Source: Prorocentrum cordatum (Eukaryota > Sar > Dinophyceae > Prorocentrales > Prorocentraceae). Taken from it: DNA of 64,000 nucleotides. The stretch lies in the NCBI GenBank assembly GCA_963575745.1, contig CAUYUJ010015835.1, forward strand, positions 142,501 to 206,500, given 5' to 3'. Under the pieces are notes generated by a model that was given only the letters and a program-made list of their open reading frames with translations, had not been told where the DNA came from and did not search any database. A program made the translations under genes and the position numbers. Shown here one piece after another: positions 20,890 to 32,059 of this stretch (its first letter is position 1; each line of letters begins with the position of its first letter).

Positions 20890-21900
20890 GGTTGACCTAG
20901 CCGCGCTTTCTTCGCACAGTCCGCGTCGTTGCAATGCTCTGATAACTGCTCGAGCCACTTGCACTTCTGCTGATCGCCGTCGCTGAAGCTCGCGACTGCC
21001 TCCTCCAAGCTGCCCATCGCCAGGATGTCCACCATGGTGAAGTCTTCGGCGGCGGCTGCCTCGGCTGGGCCCTGGAAACCCTGCAGCCACAGGAACAGCC
21101 GGCTGCTGCTTGGCCGCGACGGCCGCCGTCGCGTCTTCAGAGAGCGTTTGGAGCAGCAGTTGCGGCGGGCCCACAAGCCCCCCAAGCTCGAGGTCCTCGG
21201 CTTTCGCCATGCCGGCGTACTTGCCCAAGGGTGGCGCACGAGGAGGAACGACTCCAGTGGTTTTGTCGCAGCCTGACTCCAGAGCTCGTTTAGCGTTGGC
21301 CACGGCCTCCTCAAGCTCGCCCTGGAGCGTCTCCACGAGCCGCCCCCTGCTCGTGGGCCGCGACAAGAGCTTCCTGAGCCAGCTGATGCTTCTTCAGCAT
21401 TGGCCTTCGCGCGGCGCTCGCCCGCCTCACCAGCAGCCACCTGGACCGACATGGCCGACTCGACGGTGCTGAGCTCGCCCAGCTGCTGCCTTGCAAGGAG
21501 CCGGGCGCGGACGAGGCCTTGCTCGTCGGGCACCGCGAGCGACGAGGCCAGCGCGTCGAATTGGGCGTCCGATATGATCATGCGCATCTCGCGGGCTGTC
21601 TCGGCGAGGGCCGCAGCCTTGGGGCCTCCGCCCTTGCGCCATGGGCGCTTGCCTCCGCCACGCTCGTCGGCCTTAGCGCCGCCTTGGCCACTACGAGGAG
21701 AAGAACGGCCAGCGCCACCAGGACCATGAGCCCTCGCGCCGCAATCCATGGCTGCCTGATCGTTGCCGCAACCCTTCTGGACCCGCCCGTCGGCACGATA
21801 TCCGCAACATTCTGCCTGGCGACACTGCAGGCGTCAAACGAGGTTTTTGCAGCCGCACTTCCCGCAACACCAGCTGGAAGCCTCGGCGCCGCCCGCCATG
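20890..21900 (-). pseudogene. LINE 1 ORF1 with zinc finger
   Basis: Starts with a cysteine-rich finger, WCCGKCGCKN then RLQCRQAECCG (about 21870-21800), split by an in-frame TGA at 21834-21836. The WxxC-CG-N-C-C pattern resembles RanBP2-type or ORF1 fingers that bind RNA. It is followed by QKGCGNDQAAMDCGARA and an Ala/Glu-rich region (IISDAQFDALASSLAVPDEQ). Around 21366 the likely frame moves to one with LQGELEEAVANAKRALESG, a probable coiled coil, and near 21080 it moves back to DFTMVDILAMGSLEEAVASF and KWLEQLSEHCNDADCAKKAR. Its probable role is binding element RNA. This is a family-level inference. Confidence 0.6.
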
Positions 21901-21955
21901 CTTCGACGATTGGCCCCTGCAGGAGCTCACCGAAGCAATCCAATCCTGTCCGCGG

Positions 21956-22080
21956 GGGAGGAGGAGGAGGAGGAGGAGGAGGAGGAGGAGGAGAAGGAGG
22001 AGGAGGAGGAGGAGGAGGAGGAGGAGGAGGAGGAGGAGGAGGAGGAAGGGGAGGAGGAAGGGGAGGAGGAGGAGGAGGGG
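21956..22080 (+). repeat. (GGA)n between LINE 1 and F82 copy 2
   Basis: A GGA array of about 120 bp with one AAGGA variant. One end abuts LINE 1, and the other reads directly into GACCACCGTAAACCC, the F82 head. Confidence 0.95.
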
Positions 22081-22620
22081 GACCACCGTAAACCCAGGAC
22101 TCATCAAGGATATTGTAATAAACCCTCCCTCCAAGCTCCCTCTTCATAGGCCCCTACAAGTGTTCATTTTCACTTAGAGAAGTGCCTCGTTGTAAAACAA
22201 AAGTTTGAACATCCAGAACTGCGCCAGAACACCGTTCCTGGGATTTCAGCGCCGCGAATCCCAATTATTGATGCGGCTTGATGATCCTGAACCGTGCCAG
22301 GACACCGTTCTTGGAACTTCAACACCTCCAATCAGCGTGACTGCTGCGCCGTGACATGTCGAAATCGCGCCGAAACACCATTTACGCGACGCTATCCATG
22401 ACAACCCTTGTTGAAATTGCTGCAAATGATTGAAACAGAATGCAACCGCCCTCCATCTTCGAAACGCTTGTCAACGTTTGACAGGAATGTGCGCGGCGCG
22501 AAGGCGAGAGGCACATGTTGAAAAGGAACCGCTTTCCATCCGTGAAACTCTTCCAGTTTTTCCTAACCATCCTGTGGTTGGATCCTCGTTTTGAAGAGAC
22601 GGTGCCCCGCGTTCCTCTCC
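22081..22620 (+). repeat. F82 repeat element, copy 2
   Basis: Head CCACCGTAAACCCAGGACTC and AACCCTCCCTCCAAGCTCCC; middle units with GCGCCAGAACACCGTTCxxG (about 22225 and 22295); core with one full 82-bp unit (anchor at about 22484, GAATGTGCGCGGCGCGAAG) and a partial unit before it. It ends with CCATCCTGTGGTTGG followed by ATCCTCGTTTTGAAGAG, a segment found inverted at 23860-23925. Confidence 0.8.
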
Positions 22621-23190
22621 TCATCCTCCTCCTCCTTTCCTCCTCCCTCCTCCCTGCGCTTCACCCGCCCAGCACAGCGCTTCGCCGCGCCCGCAGCCTT
22701 GGACATGGGCGTGCACGGGCAAAGAGGGGGAAAAAGAACGGGAAGGAAGCGGGCGCGATCCTCGTGAGGAGCGTGCCGACATGGGCGTCGCGGCGTGCGG
22801 GCGCTGCTGCCGGGATTTCAGGGGAAGCTTCCTGCGGTGGCCACGCTCAGCGTCACGAGTACTCAGGGTCAGGCATACGTGATCCATCCACATTCATACA
22901 TGTATTTATATATACACATACATGCATATATTCACCAGGCGTGGCCATGCTCGCATTCATGAAAATATGCTCACTCGCACGCAGACTCATTCACACTCAG
23001 ACTCACTCGCGCTCAGACTCATCCGCGCTCAGTCTCTCGTAATTCGACATATCGTCTTCGTTCGTGTTGTGTACCCCGCCACGCAATTCGGCGCACCCCT
23101 CATACGGTTCGTGGCCCCATAGGGAGCGCCACCGAAGAAGATATTCACAATTGCGGTATTCAGAACTGCATATCGTTGGGTCCTTCGCCA
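22621..23190. other. No gene; short tandem repeats
   Basis: A patch of TACATACATGTATTTATATA and similar AT-rich sequence at 22890-22935; ACTCACTCGCGCTCAGACTC-like 12-bp units at about 22978-23036; and an inverted GGGGCCACGAA word near 23108-23125. Nothing coding. Confidence 0.6.
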
Positions 23191-23375
23191 GGCTAGTTCA
23201 AAACGAACGTGCGCGGCGATAAGGTGAGAGCCACATGTTGGAAGCGGGCAACCCTCCATCGGTGAAGTTCCTGCAAATTTCAAACTTCAGGATCAGACAT
23301 TGTGAGGACGCCTCAGGCGAAACGCCCAGTCTGCGTTTTCGACTGGCCCCAGGGTGCGACATCGAGGAGTTAAGA
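23191..23375 (+). repeat. F82 repeat element, copy 3 (partial)
   Basis: One 82-bp unit (anchor GAACGTGCGCGGCGATAAG at about 23204, then GAGAGCCACATGTTGGAAG) and the F82 tail CTCAGGCGAAACGCCCAG followed by ACTGGCCCCAGGGTGCGAC. The head is absent. Confidence 0.8.
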
Positions 23376-23384
23376 ACAAAGAAA

Positions 23385-23925
23385 CGGAATGGAGAGGGGT
23401 CAGAGAAGGAGGCGGAGGAGGAGGAGGAGGAGCAGCAGCAGCATGGAGAGGATGAGGAGGAGGAGGGAGGAGAGAGGAGAGAGGAGGGCGGAGGGAGGAG
23501 GACGTGGACGCGGGGGAGGAGGAGGAGGAGGAAGAGGAGGAGGAGGAGGAGGAGGAGGACGAGGAGGAGGAGGAGGAGGAGAAGGGCGAGGACGAGGACG
23601 AGGACGAGGAGGAGCACGAGGGAGGAAGGGGAAGGAGAGGGAGGAGGAGGAGCAGGAGGAGCAGGAGGAGGACGAGGAGGACGAGGACGAGGAGGGGGAG
23701 GATGAGGAGGAGGAGGAGGAGGAGGAGGAGGAAGAGGAGGATGTCTTCAGGTCTGACCATTGCAAAAGGAAGAGGAGGAAGAGGAGGACGAGGACGAGGA
23801 GGAGGAGGAAGTGAATGAGGAAGGAAAGAGGAAGGATGAAGGAAGAAGAATGATGAAGGAGTGAGACGCGGAGCGTTGCCGATTCAAAGCGAGGGCCCAA
23901 CACTACAGGATGGTTCGGAAACCAA
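23385..23925 (+). repeat. Long purine array with inverted F82 end
   Basis: About 430 bp of GGA, GAC and GAG triplets (23390-23818), then a segment at 23855-23925 whose reverse complement matches the end of F82 copy 2 (CGATTCAAAGCGAGGGCCCA and ACAGGATGGTT). The array is therefore bracketed by F82 pieces in opposite orientation. Confidence 0.8.
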
Positions 23926-24890
23926 AAAAACCGAAGCCCCAATTGTTTGGGGAGGATTGTGGCCATGAGTTGACGCCAGGATCGTGATAGTGATGAGAGA
24001 TGCGCGGGCGCGGGGTTCGTTCTTCCGCGGAGCGCTTATGGAGTGTCAGCGCGCCAGTCTCGACAGGGAGCGTGCTCCTTGTCGAGCCCGACGTGGCGCG
24101 TCTGCGGTATGGGTTTGGGAGACCAGTTGCGATCATTATTTCTTGACGTTTCATGGATAACGGTAGCGAGCATCGCTCATGCCCATTTGGTGGAAGGCCA
24201 GCGCGATCAGCATAGTCGTCATCGCCGTCACCATTGTCACTATCAGCATCGCATTAAGTAGCACCATCATTAACATCAGTGTCGGAAGTATCGACATGTC
24301 ATCCGCGTCATCAGCATCAGCATCAGCATCATCGTCGTCATCATCCCCGCCCCCATGACCTCGATGTGTGTTGCCACCATCATGCTTACCCCTCTCCTCC
24401 CCCTCATCTCCCCCCTTCCCCTCCTCCCCCTCCCCATGATCACCCAGTGGCCCCATGAGCCCCTCGATACGTATATGGTCGCTGCATTGCATGGCTTGGC
24501 CGATCCGCGGGACGCGGTAAACTGGTGCCTCTCGGAGCGCACGAGGGAGGCCAGGGAGCCGCAGACACAAGGGGACCATGGGTTTCCCCTTATCTCTGAT
24601 TGCACACATTGGTATTGAGTGTTCGCTGGATGCGATGGAGCTCTTCTCCATGCTCTGAATCAGCCTGAATCAACCTCATGATCACCCTGTTCCCGCCCTT
24701 TTTCCGTCTGATCCGCCCACTACCCCCCTCCCCCCCAATCCAACTACTCAGCCCCCCTCTCCCTCAGAGGAGAACTCCCTGCTGTGGCTATGGCGGTGGG
24801 TGAAAGAGGGTGTCCGCAGGAAGTGCGTGGCGTGAGAGCGCGGCAGACGCCAAAAAACCTGTTCATAGAGGGAGGGCCGAGGAAAACGAC
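23926..24890. other. No gene; CAT repeats and pyrimidine tracts
   Basis: Irregular CATCATCA/GTCATCAT words at 24205-24360, then CTCCCC runs to about 24435, then GC-rich sequence. No coding frame recognised. Confidence 0.55.
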
Positions 24891-25312
24891 CAAGAGGAGG
24901 AGGAGGAGGAGGAGGAGGAGGAGGAGGAGGAGGAGGAGGGAGGAGGAGGAGGAGGAGGAGGAGGGGGAGGAGGGGGGAGGAGGATCAGAATGAGGAGGAC
25001 GAGGAGCAGTGGGAAGGAGCAGGACGAGCTGGAGGCCGAGAGAGAGGAGGTGGAGGTGGTAGATCAGGAAGAAGAGGAGGAGGAGGAGGAGGAGGAGGAG
25101 GCGCATTTTCTGGCGCAAGAGCAGCAGCACTAGCAGCATGAGAACGAGTTTGAGGAGAAGGGAAGAGAAGCAGGAGGGGCGAAAACAAAACATGAGGAGG
25201 AGGAGGAGGAGGAGGAGGAGGGCGGCGAAGAGGGCCAGGAAGGGGAGGAGGAGGAGAAGGACGTGGAGTGGAAAGAGGAGGAGGAGGAGGAAAATGAGGA
25301 AGAAGAGGAAAA
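24891..25312 (+). repeat. GGA arrays
   Basis: GGA arrays at about 24893-24985, 25070-25100 and 25193-25222, with GAG-rich sequence between and after them. The frames are poly-Glu, poly-Arg and poly-Gly. Confidence 0.9.
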
Positions 25313-26311
25313 ACATACTCTGCTGCACCTGGCTCCAGAGATCCTGCGGACCCCTGGCTTCACCCCCCAAACCGTGGGAGTACATCACCAGCCACACCGC
25401 GACGCCCCTGAAGTTTATTGTATACTATCTGGCCGTGCTGGAGGGGAGGGAAGAGCGCGCGTACGCGCGATTGCCGAGCTGTTTCTTGCGCGCTGGCGCC
25501 AGGTCCACGAAGTGCACTTGGGAGCAAGGAAAGGGCGTATGTTGCCACATGTCAGGCGAACGGTTTGGGATAAGCGCCCTCGTCATGCACGCGTTTCTTT
25601 GACGGGCGTCGCTGCTCCGGCAGGGAGCACGTGGAACACGGACGATGTTTTCAGATGGAGGCCGGGGGGGAGGACGAGGACGAGGAGGAGAAGGAGAAGG
25701 AGTAGAAGAAGAAGGAGGAGGGAGAGCGCGGCTGCGTGGGGGAAGCGCTCCCCCTCATCCGCTCTCCATCCCCCCATGCCTCAAAGCATACGCCATCCCC
25801 CTTGCCCTCCCTCCTTCACCTGCCCTCCCTCCCTTTCTCCTTCTCCGCCCCCTCCCATCCCTACTCATCCTCCTCCTCCTCGTCAGGCTTGTCCTTCTTG
25901 TCGGTACCTTGGCGTTCGAGCGCTTGTTGTTGTGCCCGTTCGCTCCTGTCTCTGACATCGCGTGGCCGTCGTGTGCGCTCTTCGAGGGACGCAAGCGATG
26001 CACCTGCACCGACCCTGGCCAGGCCGACCCTGGGCCAGAGATCGGTGCATGCGACTTCCTGGGCGTGCATGGTCGGGGCGCGGCATCGGATTGCCGTGCG
26101 CAGCGCGCACCACACCTCGAGAGCGCGGGGCCCTGCGAGGGGAGCGGGCGATGCTCCGGCTTCGTCCCGCGCCAGACTCGCACGCCGCCGGCGCGGGGCG
26201 GGGCGGCCGCCGGCGGCTGGCGCATGGGCGCGTGGGCTCATGCGCCGGGTTGGGCTTCAGGGTCTGGGTCCTCCTCTTGTTGCTGCTGCTGCTCCTCATC
26301 CCCCTATGTAG
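25313..26311. other. No gene seen
   Basis: GC-rich sequence with a short GGA run at 25665-25720 and pyrimidine-rich sequence around 25795-25890. No recognisable coding. Confidence 0.5.
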
Positions 26312-26769
26312 TTGGACTGGCTCAGGCAAGCAGTGGCGGCAGCGCCTCACGAGCAAGAAAAGAGATGGCAGCAAGCAGCAACAGCAACGGCCGCAGAGAG
26401 AGCAGGAGGCCGAACAGTATTGGACAAGCCGAGGAGCCCGCCAGGGCACGTAGGTGCCGTGCAAAGTTGTATTTCAAATCTTGGGATTGGACGAACTACA
26501 GTGGCGCCGATGATTGAGAAACCTCTCCTCACCCACATGGCAGCGCTACTTCAGCCCGCACAGGGCGCGCTCTGGCGCACGCGGGCACTCCGCACTCCGC
26601 GCATCGAATTCACGTGTGTCAGATGTTCTTCGTTGGCACTCCTGGAAGCTAGCCCGGGTTCGAATCTAAGTTTCAAGACGTGTTCACGGCAGTTGTTGCC
26701 ACCATGCCTGTGGCACCGCAGTTCGGGTAGCACGCAGCAGGATCGTGAATCTAAGTTGGCAGTGAGAAC

Positions 26770-27012
26770 CGACCAGAGAAAGAAAGCGAGAGGCGTGAAG
26801 TTCGTTTTTCGCCACGTCACCTCATGGTCGGCGATTGCAAAAGAATGTGCGTCAATAATGCGGCAAGAAGCCGATGCATGTGTGTTACGTGAGCATCGGC
26901 TGCAAGCCCATGCGATCCCCGCTGCAGAGAGAGAGAGTGTGCTGCCATGCCTTGGAGGCCGCACTTTCTGGCAGGGGGCCCAGCTGCCGGGGGCGGGACT
27001 CACGGGGGGGGG
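26770..27012 (+). pseudogene. LINE 2 endonuclease, N-terminal half
   Basis: Reads VKFVFRHVTSWSAIAKECAS, then EADACVLREHRL and LPCLGGRTFWQG, the standard first half of an EEP endonuclease: an N/T-S-W start, a block ending in the metal-binding Glu (E of REHRL), then a Gly-rich turn. The frame then runs into a G homopolymer (27004-27023), where similarity stops. The second half resumes at 28522. The frame is open upstream to 26312, where Gln/Ala-rich residues could be an ORF1 remnant. Confidence 0.7.
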
Positions 27013-28500
27013 GGGGGGGGGCGGAACAGCTGCGCGCAAGGTCCTGCGTGTGAAACATGTGTAGGCAGTGCATTCGAAGGTAAGGATCTTGGATCTGGGA
27101 CAGGTTGGATGTTCCTGGGGTTTGCAGAGCGGCCCGCCCGCCTCGCCCCATAATCGTCGCCCACCTGCTCGTGCATTGGTTCGGTGCCCCTGGTCCTTCC
27201 CTGGTCGAGGCGCGACGTCCATCCCAGGCGTGCGCCTCTCCTCTTTTCTGCGGGCGCACCACCACCCCTTGGGGTGCGTTCGCCTCCCCTTGCCCTCTTG
27301 GGGACGGCCTCCCCGCCGCTCGGGGCTCACTGCTCTCCAAGTTCTGTTCGGCGCACAAGCCGCCACCTAGGCCGGCGCGACTGACACCCTTGCCCCTGCG
27401 CTTGCTGGCCAACGGGGCGTCCCGGGCGACGCCGGAGGATGAGGATGAGGATTAGGAGGAGGAGGAGGAGGAGGAGGAGGAGGAGGAGGAGAGTCAGGAG
27501 GAGGAGGAGCAGGAGAGTCACGAGGAGGAGGAGCAGGAGGAGGAGGAGGGGGAGGAGGAGGTGGAGGGAGCCTGCGCCTCCGCGCCCCTTTTTAAGCCTC
27601 CTCGTCTCTGGCCGGGAGCCCTCGCGCCCTGCCCCCACCTTGGGCTGGGCGCGTTGCCTGCCCTCGGCTGCGAGGCGTGCACCAGCCTGGGCCTGGCGCG
27701 CTCCGGGGGCCCGCTGCCCTTCGGGCGCCTCCTTTTCCCCAGACCCCCTCGCGCTGTGAAAAAATCGGGACCAGAGGTTATTCGCTATGTTCGGCCTCGG
27801 GGCGCCCTTACCGGGCGTCGGGACCGTCCAAAACGAAACAGGAGGAAAAGCACGTCCCGGGGAAGGGGTCCAGATTTCTGGGGGTCGACGCTGTGGAAAA
27901 ATCACGACGTCGGGGGTTTGGGTTTCCCCCGCCACCGAGGCCCCCATCGCCCGGCCTTGCGATCGCTCCGGCCCCGTCTGTTTGGCCGACTATGGGCGCG
28001 TTGGGTTCCTGTCTCGGGCCCCCCCCCCGGCTCGCCCTGCGGACGCGTCTGCCTCCGCCTTCGGCTGTGTCGCGTACCGTGCGGGCCTGGCATTGCCCCC
28101 CCACCCCCGCCGCCACCGCAGCCTCTTCCCGCGCAGCCAGCTGCGGCAGTTCCACCTGGTCTCCTCGTTCGCCCTTGGGGCTTCCGTTTGCGCTGCGTCT
28201 CGCCCCTCCCGCTTTTGTCGTTCCCGGCTCCACGCTTTGCAGCCGCTGCCCTAGCCCTTGGGCGCGGCCGCGACGCCGCCCCGCCCCCGCTGCCAGGGGT
28301 GCAGCACCAGCTCGGCCACCCAGGGCGCCCTGCGGCGGCCCCCGCCGCGTGAGCGCGCTCCCCTCACTCCTCCATTTTTCGCGGCCGCCTCTTTTTCTTT
28401 CCTCTTGCATCAAGGCTAATCAGCAACGCCGTGTCCCGGCCTGCCGAGCGCATGCGCGGGCTGACTCTGCCGCGCCGCGCGACGCAAAAGATGCCCTGGA
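27013..28500. other. Insertion inside LINE 2 endonuclease
   Basis: About 1.5 kb without similarity to the endonuclease separates its two halves. It contains a GGA array with GTCAGGA variants (about 27447-27560) and R3 copy b (27738-27930), plus GC-rich sequence. No coding frame is convincing. The left edge is a G run; the right edge is uncertain, between about 28440 and 28520. I could not find a target-site duplication by eye. Confidence 0.6.
27738..27930 (+). repeat. Dispersed repeat R3, copy b
   Basis: Matches 1001-1188 from CCCCAGACCCCCTCGCG through GGAAGGGGTCCAGA and TCACGACGTCGG. It lies within the DNA that splits LINE 2, so R3 either inserted there or was carried in. Confidence 0.7.
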
Positions 28501-28514
28501 GCTCAAGACTCAGA

Positions 28515-28810
28515 GGCCGCGATGGCCAAAGGAGTTTATTATTTTGTCTTGGGTTCAGGAGTCTCGGATGAGAACCTGTCCAAAATGAGGGGGGTAGCTG
28601 AGCTTGTTCGGGCCCTTGCCATTCCTTGGGCGCTGGTCGGTGATTACAACATCCGGATGGACACGACGAGGCTCAACGGTTTCCCCTCAGTCCGCGTGTG
28701 CCCGAGCGCCTGCGCCTGATGTTATTTGTACATGTTCGTTTGGAGCAGGTTCTGCGATTGATTACGCATTGGTTGCAGAGTAGCTGGCACCCTTTGTCGA
28801 GGCGAGCGTG
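28515..28810 (+). pseudogene. LINE 2 endonuclease, C-terminal half
   Basis: Frame 1 reads GVYYFVLGSGVSDENLSKMR, then IPWALVGDYNIRMDTTRL; GDYN is the expected GDFN-type motif. After a frameshift near 28720 the protein continues as ICTCSFGAGSAIDYALVAE (about 28728-28784), the SxIDY motif, with a stop straight after it. These are the second-half motifs of an EEP endonuclease, missing from the 26770-27012 piece, so the two pieces make one split domain. Confidence 0.75.
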
Positions 28811-29860
28811 CACGAGCCGCCTCCTTTCAAGACGCGCCGGCGTTTGAGTATCCAGGTCGCCCACAAATTGTTGCAGCAGACCTTGCGTAACAGAGTTACA
28901 CCCAAAGAGTACCCAGTTCGATTCGGACTTGACTTTGCATGGGAGCTCCAGGTCATGAGTAAGCAATTTATGTGTATGATACCGACACCTGTCCAAATTG
29001 AGATTATCGTCCCGCATGTTGTGGGGCATTTGGATGTTAACGCCTCCTGGCAGCAATTGGTCTGGTCGCAGGCCCACGAGAGCACTTGCTTTATTCCGAG
29101 CTTGCGAGGCCATGTAGGACCAAGAGAGGTATCAGGGACGAGGAGGTTTTGCAAAATTGAGAACCACTACCATTTCGAATAAAGGGGATTCGGGGGCGGC
29201 GCATCGGATGACCTTTTTGGTTTTCTAGCCCCATGTCTCGGAAAATATTCTACAGCTGCGCACTTCCGTCAAACGTCTGGCAGGAGCTGGAGCCCATGTT
29301 GGGGAGCCCAGGGGAATCGGGGCAATTCTTCGTCATTCGTTGAGCAGGATCTAATCCTTCATCGTTGTAATCAGACCGACCACATCCCAGGGGATCGAAT
29401 GTGTTTTCTGGCCCCGCAGCGTCGCGAAGCGGCACTGGCGTTGGGCCTCGCCTCCCGCGTGTCAGAGCGCGCGGACGTTTGGATCGCAGTTCACATTGCC
29501 CGTGGTGGACCGACCATGCAACCGCGGATGCGCTCGCTGATGTTAGTGAAGGTGCTCGTTCGATACGAACACCACTGAGGTTCTCAAGCGGGCATGGGAA
29601 GCAATTTCGGGAAAGCTTCTGGGGCCGGCACTGGGACCATTCGAAGGAGGAAGTTCCTACGTTTGGGGGGGGGGGGCCTTTTTGAGCTTAGAGCTGAGGC
29701 CCTCGCGGGGCCAGCGAACTGGACCCCCTGGAGGTGGCCAATTTGCAAGTTCGTAGATCCCCCCGAGTTGCCTCGGCGGAGGGAGAGGACGGTCGGCGGC
29801 CGAGGGCGTCGATCGACCCTCCTGTCGCCGCCCGGGAAGCCTTCATTCATGTTTTTCGGG
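28811..29860 (+). pseudogene. LINE 2 endonuclease-RT linker region
   Basis: Degenerate. An open frame at 28808-29182 reads VHEPPPFKTRRRLSIQVAHK and later FGLDFAWELQVMSKQF, plausibly the post-endonuclease region, but no firm motif is seen. Near 29570-29640 another frame gives VLKRAWEAISGKLLGPALGP, which resembles linker sequence. A G homopolymer at 29667-29676 disrupts the frames. Confidence 0.4.
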
Positions 29861-29861
29861 C

Positions 29862-30540
29862 TTGCGAGGCGAGGGTGGCACTGCCATCCCAGACTGCGCT
29901 CGGATTGATCGCCCTCCTTCCCAAAGGCCAATCCGATCAAAAGCCCGTTTGCACATGTCCCACGACGTACAGGCTGTGCGCCAAGACAAGGGGTTAGGAG
30001 TCAGATTGTACGTAGTTGAACTTCCGAGCACGCTGCGCTTTGGGACTCGGCGGCCAAAGGTTCCTCGGCTGCGAGGGCTACTCCCATGAGGGAGAATTGC
30101 ATCGCGAGTCTGCGCTGCATGAAGGAACCGCTTCTGTCGCCCGATTAGGACATCAATTAGTTCCCCGACGCTGCGAACCCGCGGAAACGCATTGGCTTCG
30201 CCACGTGCATGGGCGACCCTCTCCACCATGTTGTATTTGGCCATGCTGATCCACACCTGCCAACGGATGCTCGAGGTTGAAGGTCTGGCTTCTTTTTTGA
30301 ATTGGACGGGAAGGGGGGCCCTTCCCGGTCGTTCCCACAGCGCGCCGCGGGTCAGGATCTGCGCGCGCGGCGCCCGAGTGGCGTGCCATGTTACATTGGG
30401 CGGCGAGTTCAGCGGAGCCAGCGCCAGCAAGAGCCCACGTGAAGTATATGTCTCAGAATCTGCGGGGCGCGGGGGCTGAGCTCCTGGCCCAAGCTGCCCC
30501 TGCAGCTGTTCGACTCGGTCACGAGACCGGTAGGCTAGAT
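29862..30540 (+). pseudogene. LINE 2 reverse transcriptase (fragment)
   Basis: Clear in 29868-29997: ALPSQTALGLIALLPKGQSD, then QKPVCTCPTTYRLCAKTRG, the motif 1/2 signature (P…IALLPK…KPxxxxPxxYRLxxK). Then frames shift; 30216-30290 gives TLSTMLYLAMLIHTCQRMLE then VEGLASF, the helix after motif A. At about 30428-30525 a frame gives AHVKYMSQNLRGAGAELLAQ then AAPAAVRLGHETGRL, the region around motif C, but without an Asp pair. Motif A itself is not seen with confidence. Several frameshifts and stops make it non-functional. Confidence 0.65.
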
Positions 30541-30576
30541 CACCCAGTTAGTGAGACGCCCGCTTGAGTCTATTCC

Positions 30577-31989
30577 TTGCAGGCCGCAGGCTTGCGCGCG
30601 TCGCCAGCCAACTGCGCGCCGCGGGGCCCGCGACTCAGCTGCATAGTCACAACGGGGACGTGGGAGCCGCTGCTGTTGCTGAGCGAGGGCCGAGTGCGAA
30701 CGCGGCTGCCTGGGGGCACGGGGGGCGGGCGGGGGAAGCCAAAGGGCGCGCTGCCAGGGGTTCCAAACGAACGAAGACGCGCCAGGAGGCTCCGACGCCC
30801 CACAGTCCAGGAGCGCCGGCGGCGGGGCCTTGGGGCCACCATATCACTGGACTATCGCCTCACCAGCCGCAAGTGCTTAGGGCCAGGCGGTCCAGTGTTC
30901 GGGATGGTTGGGCCCCGGCGCCTGCCCCACCATTGGATTGCCCTCGATCGGCGATGCCAAGGAGGATATCACATTTACGCGGGCATGAGCACTTGGCCCG
31001 TTTTACGAGCAGCGTTTTGCCCTCGGCCCCCTAAAAGGATGAGAAAGTCATTCTGGTCTGGCAAGCTGCCAGTGAGTTGCGTCAAGACGCTTACGTCGAC
31101 TGGATGCACAGGTACGTCCAAGACTTGGAAGAAGACGCTCGACTTGTCTTTTGGTCATTCCCTGGCCCACTGCACTGTGACCCAGGGCACTGATGAAATG
31201 TTGTTATTATTCTGTACGGTACGCGGGGCACACACGTCTCGAAGATGCCGCCTGCTGGGACGAGAGTGCCAGCAACGCAAGCTTGCTGGAGGCGTGACCA
31301 GCTCGCGCAAGATTCACTTCGGCGTTTCGCCTCACTCCCGCGATCTGCAAGCGGAGGTGACCGTGACTTCTCGGAGAGGAGTCACCAATTTGTGCCACGA
31401 TGCCGCGCTTCCGCCACCTGAGGAGGTGATTTTGCGCCAGCCTGCGATGACAGGTCTCATCCAGACTGGTCGGATGAAAGCTTTGAGCCTACGAGTTCAG
31501 GCTAAGGAGGAGGCGCAGAGGGCGCCCTCCTCCACAGGCACGCGGCGCGGCTGCGCAAACGGCTCGGCCCCGCGGGGACCAAAAAAAACAAACAAACCAA
31601 AAACGATCAAAAAAAACAACGGGGAAAAGCTGCTGCGCAGTAGTTGGGGGGGGGGGCCCAGGCCGGTGTTCATCCCACGGTTCCTCAGAAAATTCGTTAG
31701 TTGTTTGGCAAGGAGTTGGGTCATGGATCCCATGCTATTTCTGAGGGCCTCGACGACAGGCGGGCGCTGGACGCAGTCCCGACTTTTCGAGGCTGGATAT
31801 TGCGCTTCCCAGTTTTGTCCTAGGCTCGGTTACGAGCCAGAGAACCCTGTTCACCGAGTCTCGAAGTGTTGTTGCAACGACGCCATGAGCGACTTGGCCG
31901 TTCAGGCCCTCGCCTTTTTAGCCCGGATTGCGACCGAGGAAGGCGGCGCTTGCCCCCCAGGCGCCCCAGTGGTCTTCTGGGGCATTTGA
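30577..31989 (+). pseudogene. LINE 2 region ending in a zinc knuckle
   Basis: A 470-residue frame is open here, but most of it is arginine-rich and probably not the original frame. The part near its end is convincing: TTGGRWTQSRLFEAGYCASQ, then FCPRLGYEPENPVHRVSKCC (about 31755-31878). This matches the GxWTxxRxxxAGxxxxxxC…HR…C segment placed between reverse transcriptase and RNase H in dinoflagellate-type LINEs, where it should bind zinc. The one frame from 30577 to 31989 is likely fortuitous upstream of about 31700. Confidence 0.5.
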
Positions 31990-32059
31990 AGGGCCTAACG
32001 CTATTCAAGGGGGAGTCTGGGGCATAGTCGGGTCGGGGGGAAGGATGCTAAGGACAGAA

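Larger units (their letters stand above)
17160..21920 (-). mobile_element. LINE 1, decayed non-LTR retrotransposon
   Basis: Minus-strand element of about 4.8 kb with the order ORF1 zinc finger, ORF1 tail, endonuclease (EEP family), linker, reverse transcriptase and thumb. Each part is recognisable, but frames shift between parts and stops interrupt. Its 5' side abuts the GGA array at 21956, and F82 copy 2 lies beyond that array. No RNase H or C-terminal zinc ribbon was found downstream, unlike LINEs 2 and 3, so the 3' end is lost or too diverged. The minus orientation is opposite to the other two LINEs. Substitutions at two reverse transcriptase active-site residues show it is dead. Confidence 0.85.

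Noticed and set aside
16164-21920. TGA read as a sense codon
   Set aside because: TGA interrupts LINE 1 and the nearby relic, but TAG interrupts LINEs 2 and 3 in the same way, and frameshifts are frequent. Decay explains all of it.
30577-31989. A 470-residue protein gene
   Set aside because: Only the last third resembles LINE sequence; the first part is arginine/proline-rich and out of frame with neighbouring LINE 2 motifs.
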